In this document: one piece after another, positions 7,068 to 13,384 of the stretch | Layout: the number at the start of each line of letters is the position of its first letter | Numbering within the stretch: position 1 is the first letter of the stretch | Source: Bacteroidota bacterium | GTDB taxonomy: Bacteria; Bacteroidota; Bacteroidia; Bacteroidales; VadinHA17 | Length of the DNA: 24,042 bases | Reading direction: 5' to 3' | NCBI GenBank assembly: GCA_023430725.1 | Contig: JAEYZD010000041.1 | Span: 1-24,042, forward strand | Notes under the pieces: generated by a model | The model's database searches: none | The model's input: only the letters and a program-made list of their open reading frames with translations | Told to the model about the DNA's origin: nothing | Position numbers and translations under genes: made by a program

Positions 7068-7083
7068 ACTGTACATTTACAGT
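7068..7083. promoter_or_regulatory. Palindromic operator-like site
   Basis: ACTGTA-CATT-TACAGT is a perfect 6+4+6 palindrome in the 109-base gap between two divergent genes (starts at 7023 and 7133). Position and symmetry suggest a dimeric regulator's site. It resembles, but does not match, the TTAC-N4-GTAA sites at 3855-4254. Confidence 0.45.
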
Positions 7084-7132
7084 AAATGAAGCTGATTAAA
7101 ACACTTTTCTGCATTAAAATACTGGTAATAAG

Positions 7133-7828
7133 ATGAATATAGTAATAACAGGAGCATCGTCGGGTATAGGTCGCGAGGTGTCACTCAGGCTGTCGGAAAA
7201 TCCCGGTAATAAAATTTATGCCATTGCCCGCAGCAGGAAACATCTTGAAAGCCTTTCAAGGGCTGCCAGCAACGCAAACATCATCGCCATGCCCATGGAT
7301 ATCACTTCTGACCTATCGTCGCTCAGAGAGCTTAAAAACAGGCTCAGTACAGGTTCAGAACGAGTCGGAATCCTGATAAACAATGCCGGCCACCTTGTTA
7401 ACAAGCCTTTTACTGAGCACAGCGAGGAGGATATAGCAGCATCGGTGGCTGTGAACTTTACCTCGGCTGCGATGATCATGGCTGAGCTGCTTCCACTGAT
7501 GGGCAGAGGCGCTCATGTGGTAAATATCGGCAGCATGGGAGGTTACCAGGGCAGCATGAAGTTCCCGGGACTGGCATGGTACAGCGCCACAAAAGGGGCA
7601 CTTGCAATTCTTACAGAGTGTCTTGCAGCTGAATACGCCGAAAAGGGTATCTCATTCAACTGTCTTTGCCCCGGTGCCGTACAGACTGAGATGTTCAGCC
7701 AGGCTTTTCCAGGATTTACAGCTCCGGTCTCACCAAAGGATATGGCGCACTTCATCGCTGACTTTGCTGTCAACGGCAACAAATTTTTCAACGGGAAAAT
7801 ATTGCCGGTGGCTGTATCGGTACCGTAG
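7133..7828 (+). CDS. Short-chain dehydrogenase/reductase (SDR)
   Basis: A complete classical SDR of 231 residues. GASSGIG (7-13) forms the nucleotide loop, NNAG lies at 83-86, the catalytic Ser is Ser134 in NIGSMGG and the YxxxK pair is Tyr150/Lys154 in WYSATKGA. CPGAVQTEM follows as in most members. The lack of an acidic residue in the second-strand region and the presence of ARSRKH suggest NADPH preference (inference). The substrate is unknown. It is a single gene, convergent with the acid-kinase operon and divergent from the outer-membrane-like gene. The TAG stop is followed at once by a heptamer array. The product is shorter than the usual 245-260 residues, mainly at the C-terminus. Confidence 0.92.
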   Translation: MNIVITGASSGIGREVSLRLSENPGNKIYAIARSRKHLESLSRAASNANIIAMPMDITSDLSSLRELKNRLSTGSERVGILINNAGHLVNKPFTEHSEEDIAASVAVNFTSAAMIMAELLPLMGRGAHVVNIGSMGGYQGSMKFPGLAWYSATKGALAILTECLAAEYAEKGISFNCLCPGAVQTEMFSQAFPGFTAPVSPKDMAHFIADFAVNGNKFFNGKILPVAVSVP

Positions 7829-7830
7829 GA

Positions 7831-7860
7831 AGGCAATAGGCAGCAGGCAATAGGCAATAG
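7831..7860 (+). repeat. Heptamer array (AGGCAAT) after the SDR gene
   Basis: Four units in register, AGGCAAT, AGGCAGC, AGGCAAT, AGGCAAT, then AG. It begins two bases after the TAG stop. The unit is the same as at 5741 and 16321. Confidence 0.8.
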
Positions 7861-7887
7861 TGATATATTACTTACTATCAATCTATT

Positions 7888-8041
7888 GACCGCAAGACTG
7901 CAAGACCGCAAGACCGCAAGACTGCAAGACTGCCAGACAGCATGACTGCAGGACCCTCAGACTCTCAGATTGAGACCCCCAGGGTCGAAACCCCGTACAC
8001 GAAGTGTCGGGGCCTTCTGACTCTCTGACTTTCAGACTTAA
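7888..8041 (+). repeat. Degenerate octamer array, GACYGCAA drifting to GACTCTCA
   Basis: Ten 8-base units run without a break from 7888 to 7967. Five near-identical GACYGCAA units come first, then GACTGCCA, GACAGCAT, GACTGCAG, GACCCTCA and GACTCTCA. After an interruption holding a hairpin, GACTCTCT and GACTTTCA resume at 8018-8033 and fade at the buk stop codon. The sequence changes gradually along the array. No spacers and no conserved long repeat are present, so it is not a CRISPR. Confidence 0.75.
7991..8012. terminator. Hairpin after buk, possible terminator
   Basis: CCCCG-T-ACAC pairs with GTGT-CGGGG around a GAA loop, with one bulged T. On the minus strand it is followed by TTTCG, a weak T-run, about 32 bases after the buk stop. 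It is the best terminator candidate for the five-gene operon. Confidence 0.45.
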
Positions 8042-8043
8042 AG

Positions 8044-9123
8044 TCACCCCTTGTATTCCTTGACTGAAATGCGACCGCTGATTGCCATGTATCCGTTGAA
8101 GGCCAGTGCCTTGAGCTCATCCTCACCCGGGTAGACAAAGATTGGTGCCAGATGGCTGACCCTGCTCCTGATACTCTCAACATGGGTGGTGTCATATGCC
8201 AGTCCGCCGGTCAGAATTATACAATCCACTTTTCCGGAAAGGACCGCAGACATCGCTCCTATCTCTTTAGCAACCTGATAGCTGCAACCTTTCAGCACCA
8301 GAGCGGCATGGACATCACCTGCCACAGCCCTGGCTGTAGCCTCCTGGTGGCTGTTTGTCCCGAGGTATGCCACAATTCCACCCTTGCCTGCCAGCATAGC
8401 CTTCATCTCAGATGCCTGATACTTGCCACTGAAGCATATCTCCGCCAGCTGCCATGCAGGAAGTCCGCCGCTGCGCTCAGGAGCATAGGGACCGTCGCCG
8501 TTCAGGGCATTGTTCACATCCACAACCCTGCCGCGACGGTGAGCACCTACACTGATACCTCCGCCCATGTGGGCAACTATCAGGTTGAGATCCTCATATT
8601 CCTTACCCACTGAAGCAGCATATATCCTTGCAACAGCCTTCTGGTTGAGGGCATGAAAGATCGATCTCCTGCTTATCAGCGGATGTCCGGATAACCTTGC
8701 AACGGGCTCCAGCTCATCAACAACCACCGGATCAACGATATACGCTTTTGCATCAGGCAGCCGGGCAACAACCAGGTCGGCAAGCAAGGCCCCGAGGTTG
8801 CTGGCATGTTCGCCGTTGATTGCCTCCGTGAGATGTTTCTTCATCAGATCGTTGACCTCGTAAATACCTGATTCAATGGGATTCACGAGACCTCCCCTGC
8901 CAACCACCGCAGCAACGGACTGCATATCAGTCCCTGCAGTTGCAAGGGCTTCCATAATGACACGGTGCCTGAATGAGAGCTGGTCAGTCATCTTTCCGAA
9001 GCCCTCAAGCTCACGGGTGTCATGTCTGAGGGTCTTTTCCAGAACCAGTTCAGTACCGTCGTAAACGGCAAACTTCGTGCTGGTAGACCCCGGATTAATA
9101 GCCAGTATAAGTTTCTTCGACAT
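8044..9123 (-). CDS. buk: Butyrate kinase
   Basis: Converts butyryl-phosphate (or branched-chain acyl-phosphates) plus ADP to the acid and ATP. The product has 359 residues, the usual Buk length, starting at MSKKLILAINPGSTSTKFAVYDG, where the ASKHA-fold phosphate-1 loop (INPGSTSTK) lies. VVGRGGLVNPIESGIYEV, SGHPLISRRSIFHALNQKAVAR and the adenosine-side VAHMGGGISVGAHRRGRVVDVNNALNGDGP are Buk-typical and set it apart from acetate kinase. The reading frame stays open for 57 codons further upstream, but that stretch overlaps the ptb gene and looks unlike Buk, so the ATG at 9123 is right. Last gene of pta-ackA-ptb-ptb-buk, 11 bases after ptb. Confidence 0.96.
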   Translation of the reverse strand: MSKKLILAINPGSTSTKFAVYDGTELVLEKTLRHDTRELEGFGKMTDQLSFRHRVIMEALATAGTDMQSVAAVVGRGGLVNPIESGIYEVNDLMKKHLTEAINGEHASNLGALLADLVVARLPDAKAYIVDPVVVDELEPVARLSGHPLISRRSIFHALNQKAVARIYAASVGKEYEDLNLIVAHMGGGISVGAHRRGRVVDVNNALNGDGPYAPERSGGLPAWQLAEICFSGKYQASEMKAMLAGKGGIVAYLGTNSHQEATARAVAGDVHAALVLKGCSYQVAKEIGAMSAVLSGKVDCIILTGGLAYDTTHVESIRSRVSHLAPIFVYPGEDELKALAFNGYMAISGRISVKEYKG

Positions 9124-9134
9124 ATGATTCAGTT

Positions 9135-10043
9135 TTATTTCGATGCCATCAGGCATGAGAGTGCAACGCAGTAGTATTTCGATAGTTCGCTTTCGCTCCG
9201 CGACATCAGGACAACCGGTTTGGAGGTGCCGCAGATCATCCCTGCCAGTTCGCCCCCGGCGAAGAGCATCAGCCCCTTGTAGAAGGGATTGCATGCTTCA
9301 AGCGACGGGAACAGCAGGATATCGGCATCGCCGGCCACCGGGGTATCCACACCCTTGATCTTCACGCTTGCCGGGTCACACGCAAGGAACAGGTCGAGCG
9401 GACCGTCCATGACACAATCGCCGAATTCACCATTCTCCGACATCCTGCGCATCTCAGCATAATGCAGCGTGTTAGGGAATCGTTCGTTCACCTTCTCAGA
9501 TGCCGCTATCAGCGCCACCCTTGGTTTCCAGATGCCAAAGCTTCGGGCCATGTCAATTGCATAGCGGGCCATTGCAACCTTCTGATCAAGATCCGGAAAG
9601 GGAAGAACTGCAGTATCGGTGATAAACAGCAGTTTATGATAGGCAGGTACTTCAACGGCACAAACGTAACTCATCACGGCCCCGGGGGGTAACAAGCCTT
9701 TCTCCTTGTCAAGCACAGCCCTGAGGAACTTATCGGTGCCGACCAGCCCCTTCATAACTATATCCGCCTCCCCTGAGCGGGTCATTGCTACAGCCATCTC
9801 AGCAGCACTCTTCTCATCGGGTGCCGCGACAATTGTGAACAGCCCGGAATCAAGACCCAGCTCTTCGCAAGTTGCGAGGATAGCTTCGGGGTTACCTATC
9901 ATTATCGCCTCTGCAAAACCCTCTTTTACAGCACGGTGAAGTGATCCGACTGTATTCGGATCCTGGGCCCAGGCAACGGCAATTCTCTGTTTTTTTCCTG
10001 ACAACCTCACGGTGTCAGCCATCTGCCTGAGGCTGGTGATCAT
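9135..10043 (-). CDS. ptb: Phosphate butyryltransferase (second paralogue)
   Basis: Member of the PTA_PTB family, exchanging CoA for phosphate on butyryl-CoA or related acyl-CoA to give the Buk substrate. The product has 302 residues. KGLVGTDKFLRAVLDKEKGLLPPGAVMSYV, FITDTAVLPFPDLDQKVAMARYAIDMA, the VAGDADILLFPSLEACNPFYKG segment and VVLMSRSESELSKYYCVAL are the family's conserved blocks. The ATG at 10043 comes one base after the stop of the preceding ptb; the longer frame to 10079 would overlap it. It differs widely from the first copy along its whole length, so it is an old duplication or independent acquisition rather than a recent one. It may differ in acyl specificity, or form mixed complexes (inference). 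Confidence 0.9.
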   Translation of the reverse strand: MITSLRQMADTVRLSGKKQRIAVAWAQDPNTVGSLHRAVKEGFAEAIMIGNPEAILATCEELGLDSGLFTIVAAPDEKSAAEMAVAMTRSGEADIVMKGLVGTDKFLRAVLDKEKGLLPPGAVMSYVCAVEVPAYHKLLFITDTAVLPFPDLDQKVAMARYAIDMARSFGIWKPRVALIAASEKVNERFPNTLHYAEMRRMSENGEFGDCVMDGPLDLFLACDPASVKIKGVDTPVAGDADILLFPSLEACNPFYKGLMLFAGGELAGMICGTSKPVVLMSRSESELSKYYCVALSCLMASK

Positions 10044-10044
10044 A

Positions 10045-10953
10045 TCAATCCTGCCTTGAGATTGCTGCTGCAAGCACAATGCTGTAATACTTGGCCTGGT
10101 CGGAATCGCTCCGCGAGGTAAGCACTATCGGAGCGGTTGCGCCCAGTATCACCGCAGCCACACCCGCATGCGCGAAGAAGACCATCGATTTGTAGAGCAC
10201 GTTGCCAACTTCGATATCAGGCATAATCAGCAGGTCGGTGTCTCCGGCAACATCGCTCCGGATTCCCTTGTGAATGGCACTCTCGAGGCTGATTGCATTG
10301 TCAAAGGCCAGGGGGCCGTCAATTAAACAGTGTCTTATCTGGTCACGCTGGTTCATTTTGGAGAGAAGAGCGGCGTCAAGTGTTGCCTGCATGTTCTCGC
10401 TGACCATCTCCACAGCCCCGAGCACTGCCACTTTCGGCATCTCGATACCCAGCTTGTTGAGGCAGGCGACGGAGTTGTTAACAATGGAGATCTTATCCTG
10501 AAGGTTCGGGGCGATGTTCATAGCCACGTCACTTACGGCTATCAGCTTGTGATAAGCCGCCACCTCGAATATCGCAAAGTGCGACAGCAGGGCCCCTGAC
10601 CTAAGTCCCCACTCCTTGTTCAGCACTCCCTTCAGAAGGGAGGATGTTCCCACCTGACCCTTCATGAGGATGTCAGCCTGGTTGCTTCGCACCATCCTTA
10701 CAGCTATCTCGACAGCCATCTCCGTGTCCGGCTCATGAACCACCCTGACACCTGTCAGGTCAAGCCCGTGCTCCGAGGCAATCTTTTGTATGGCCTCCCT
10801 GTCACCCACTAGAATGGGCTCAATGAATCCGTCGCGGGCGGCCATGAGTACAGAGGTGAGCGAATTGTGATCCTGTGCTGCGGCAAGCACCAGCCTCCTG
10901 GCGGGCTTGTCAACGAGCAACTGCTTGAGTTCGGACAGGTGCTTTAAAACCAT
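10045..10953 (-). CDS. ptb: Phosphate butyryltransferase (first paralogue)
   Basis: Also 302 residues and of the PTA_PTB family. Conserved blocks: AAAQDHNSLTSVLMAARDGFIEPILVGD near the N-terminus, MKGQVGTSSLLKGVLNKEWGLRSG, VSDVAMNIAPNLQDKISIVNNSV, CLIDGPLAFDNAISLESA with VAGDTDLLIMPDIEVGNVLYKS, and the C-terminal VLTSRSDSDQAKYYSIVLA. All motifs that its neighbour has are also kept here, so neither copy looks inactive. The IDGPLAFDNAIS block is the Ptb-type version. It follows ackA after 12 bases and precedes the second ptb by a single base, so the two are surely co-translated from one mRNA. Confidence 0.93.
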   Translation of the reverse strand: MVLKHLSELKQLLVDKPARRLVLAAAQDHNSLTSVLMAARDGFIEPILVGDREAIQKIASEHGLDLTGVRVVHEPDTEMAVEIAVRMVRSNQADILMKGQVGTSSLLKGVLNKEWGLRSGALLSHFAIFEVAAYHKLIAVSDVAMNIAPNLQDKISIVNNSVACLNKLGIEMPKVAVLGAVEMVSENMQATLDAALLSKMNQRDQIRHCLIDGPLAFDNAISLESAIHKGIRSDVAGDTDLLIMPDIEVGNVLYKSMVFFAHAGVAAVILGATAPIVLTSRSDSDQAKYYSIVLAAAISRQD

Positions 10954-10965
10954 GATATAGAGCGT

Positions 10966-12177
10966 TTAGTGAATAAGCTTCTCAACAATTGCTTTAGTGT
11001 CCGAGGCGATCACAAATTCCTCGTCCGTGGTTACAACCATTACCTTGACTTTCGAATCAGGGGTTGATATGATCAGGTCCTTACCCTTCACACCGTGATT
11101 GATTTCGGGGTTGATCTTAATCCCCAGGAACTCCATCCCGGTGCAGATCATCTTCCGTGCATTGAAGTCGTTCTCCCCTACGCCGGCAGTGAATATGAGC
11201 AGATCGAGGCCGTTCAGGGCAGCAACATAAGCACCAATGAACTTCTTGATCTTGTAGGCGTACATATTGAGGGCCAGCAGTGCCTTCGGGTTACCCTCGT
11301 TGGCTGCTGTCTCAAGGTCGCGCATATCTGACGAAAGCTGTGAAATGCCTGCCACACCGCTCTTCTTGTTTATCATATTGTTCACGCCGCTGACACTAAG
11401 TTCTTCCTTGTCAGCCAGATAGAGAAGTACGCCCGGATCGATCTCTCCGGTGCGGGTCCCCATTATCAGTCCGTCAACCGGGGTGAAGCCCATCGATGTG
11501 TCAATAGATTTGCCGTTCTCAACTGCAGTGATTGAAGCGCCGTTTCCAAGGTGGCAGGTGATTATCTTCGAATTATAAAGGTCCATGTTCAGCATTTTGC
11601 ATGCCTTCTCTGCCACGAACCTGTGGCTTGTTCCGTGGAAACCGTACTTGCGGATCCGGTACTTCTCGTAATACTCGTAAGGAATAGCATACATGAAGGC
11701 GTAATCGGGCATCGTCTGGTGGAATGATGTATCGAATACAGCAACCTGCGGTATTCCCGGAAGAAGCTTCTCGCATGAGAGAATACCCTTCAGGTGTGCC
11801 GGGTTGTGCAGCGGCGCCAGCTCGGCACAATTTTCGATGTCGCGCTTAACGTCGTTGTCAATCAGCACCGACTCCTTGAAATTCTCGCCTCCGTGAGCAA
11901 CGCGGTGACCCACTGCCTTTATCTCCGAGATGCTCTGTATTACACCGTGTACCGGATGAACCAGCGCCTCCATCACCATGTTTATGCCAACCGTATGATC
12001 AGGGATGTCAAGAACCACCTTGTAATTGTCCTTGCCAGTCGGCTTGTGCGTCAGTATGCCGTCGGTTATACCGATTCTTTCAAGAAGCCCTTTTGCCAGC
12101 ACCCTGGCGCTGTCTTCCATGTCAAACAGCTGATATTTAATTGATGAGCTGCCGCAATTGAGTACGAGAATATTCAT
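10966..12177 (-). CDS. ackA: Acetate kinase
   Basis: Interconverts acetyl-phosphate plus ADP and acetate plus ATP, the energy-yielding end of acetate fermentation in the cytosol. The 403-residue protein has normal AckA length. Visible signatures: the N-terminal VLNCGSSSIKYQLF, GHRVAHGGE, AVFDTSFHQTMP, RKYGFHGTSHRFV, ITCHLGNGASITAV with the MGFTPVDGLIMGTRTGEIDPG block, and the C-terminal TAGVGEND. It stands 12 bases after pta, the classical pair, and continues into the ptb-ptb-buk genes with equally short gaps, so acetate and butyrate branches share a transcript. Confidence 0.98.
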   Translation of the reverse strand: MNILVLNCGSSSIKYQLFDMEDSARVLAKGLLERIGITDGILTHKPTGKDNYKVVLDIPDHTVGINMVMEALVHPVHGVIQSISEIKAVGHRVAHGGENFKESVLIDNDVKRDIENCAELAPLHNPAHLKGILSCEKLLPGIPQVAVFDTSFHQTMPDYAFMYAIPYEYYEKYRIRKYGFHGTSHRFVAEKACKMLNMDLYNSKIITCHLGNGASITAVENGKSIDTSMGFTPVDGLIMGTRTGEIDPGVLLYLADKEELSVSGVNNMINKKSGVAGISQLSSDMRDLETAANEGNPKALLALNMYAYKIKKFIGAYVAALNGLDLLIFTAGVGENDFNARKMICTGMEFLGIKINPEINHGVKGKDLIISTPDSKVKVMVVTTDEEFVIASDTKAIVEKLIH

Positions 12178-12189
12178 CGTTTCTTTTGG

Positions 12190-13197
12190 TTATTTTGTTA
12201 AGCCGGCTGCCTGGTTGGCGGTTATGGCTACTACGTTTATGATGTCACTTACCGAACAGCCCCTGGAGAGGTCGTTGATCGGCGCTGCCATCCCCTGCAG
12301 CACGGGCCCTATTGCCTGGGCATGAGCCAGACGCTCCACAAGCTTGTATGCAATGTTTCCGCACTCAAGGTTCGGGAAGACAAGTACATTTGCCTTTCCG
12401 GCGATCTTGCTGCCCGGGGCCTTTTTCTGTCCAATCGCCTCTATCAGGGCAGCATCTGCCTGAAGTTCACCCTCGAACATGAATTCCGGTGCCATCTCCC
12501 TGGCCATCTTCGTGGCGCTCACAACCTTGTCAACCAGCGGGTGCTTTGCGCTTCCCATTGTTGAGAAACTGAGCAGGGCGACCTTGGGTTCAACACCCAC
12601 GATATCCCTTGTTGTGCGTGCCGTGGCTACTGCTATCTCCGCCAGCTCCTTATCGGTGGGATCGGGATGCACCGCGCCGTCGGCGAAGACGATTATCCCG
12701 TCTGCCCCGAACTCCTTGTCCTTCAAAATCATTATGAATGCGCCCGACACTACGGAGATACCCGGGGCTGTCTTTACGATCTGGAATGCCGGCCTCAGCA
12801 CATCACCTGTTGTGTTCCGCGCTCCTGCCACCTCGCCGTCGGCATCGCCGCTCTTGATCATCATAACACCCAGGTAAAGAGGATCTTCGATTAGCTTTGA
12901 AGCATCCTCCCTGGTGAGCCCCTTGCTCTTGCGCAGCTCTACAAGCAGGTCAATATACTGCTGTTTTTTAGGGTGATCAACCGGGTCAATAATTGCTGCC
13001 TTCCCTATGTTCTTCAGACCAAAGGAGTCAGCCATAGCCCTGATTTCCGCCGGATTGCCAAGCAATGTTATGCGTGCTATACCTTCAGCCAGCACCGCAT
13101 CAGCAGCCTTCAGCGTCCTCTCCTCAGTGCCTTCGGGCAATACAATCATTTTGTTGTGCCGCCTGGCATTCATTTTGATCTGTTCAAGCAATTCCAT
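12190..13197 (-). CDS. pta: Phosphate acetyltransferase
   Basis: Converts acetyl-CoA plus phosphate to acetyl-phosphate. The 335-residue product is the short class of Pta, a bare PTA_PTB catalytic domain without the DRTGG and P-loop-like N-terminal part of the long enterobacterial form. Motifs include IKSGDADGEVAGARNTTGDVLRPAFQIVKTAPG, LSFSTMGSAKHPLVDKV, NVLVFPNLECGNIAYKLVERL and GPVLQGMAAPINDLSRGCS. It is the first gene of the five-gene operon, with a TTG-N19-TACTTTTA promoter about 38 bases upstream. The divergent neighbour is the D-lactate-dehydrogenase-like gene. Confidence 0.97.
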   Translation of the reverse strand: MELLEQIKMNARRHNKMIVLPEGTEERTLKAADAVLAEGIARITLLGNPAEIRAMADSFGLKNIGKAAIIDPVDHPKKQQYIDLLVELRKSKGLTREDASKLIEDPLYLGVMMIKSGDADGEVAGARNTTGDVLRPAFQIVKTAPGISVVSGAFIMILKDKEFGADGIIVFADGAVHPDPTDKELAEIAVATARTTRDIVGVEPKVALLSFSTMGSAKHPLVDKVVSATKMAREMAPEFMFEGELQADAALIEAIGQKKAPGSKIAGKANVLVFPNLECGNIAYKLVERLAHAQAIGPVLQGMAAPINDLSRGCSVSDIINVVAITANQAAGLTK

Positions 13198-13234
13198 TGG
13201 ATATCAATAATTTAGTTAATTAAACGTGTCGGGT

Positions 13235-13264
13235 TAAAAGTACGAAAAAAGAGTAATCCCGCAA
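13235..13264 (-). promoter_or_regulatory. Promoter of the pta-ackA-ptb-ptb-buk operon
   Basis: On the minus strand TTG (13264-13262) is followed after exactly 19 bases by TACTTTTA (13242-13235), one mismatch from TAnnTTTG. The predicted start near 13229 gives a leader of about 30 bases. Confidence 0.6.
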
Positions 13265-13358
13265 TTATCAAGTACATGATTAAAGTCAGAATTTTCAAAT
13301 TTTAGTCATTTTTTTTCGAAAACGACTCTGCGGGTCTGCCGCGAAACCTTCAAATCCC

Positions 13359-13366
13359 TATTTTTG
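13359..13366 (+). promoter_or_regulatory. -7 box of the D-lactate-dehydrogenase-like gene
   Basis: TATTTTTG matches TAnnTTTG; a CTG rather than TTG stands about 20 bases upstream. The predicted start near 13373 lies after the ATG at 13364 and before the ATG at 13385, which decides for the latter. Confidence 0.5.
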
Positions 13367-13384
13367 ATACCGGAAGTTGCCACG

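Noticed and set aside
1..7828. The two SDR genes as a local duplication
   Set aside because: They share only the general SDR motifs; length, cofactor region and C-terminal parts differ too much for a recent duplication.
7888..8041. CRISPR-like short repeats
   Set aside because: The units are 8 bases long and directly adjacent, without spacers of constant length and without cas genes nearby.
9124..9294. 57-codon N-terminal extension of butyrate kinase
   Set aside because: It overlaps the end of the second ptb gene in another frame, and the Buk fold begins exactly at the internal ATG at 9123.
13364..13384. Upstream ATG for the D-lactate-dehydrogenase-like gene
   Set aside because: It overlaps the likely -7 box (13359-13366), so it would not be in the mRNA; MKEQITTIAEGL from 13385 looks like the natural start.
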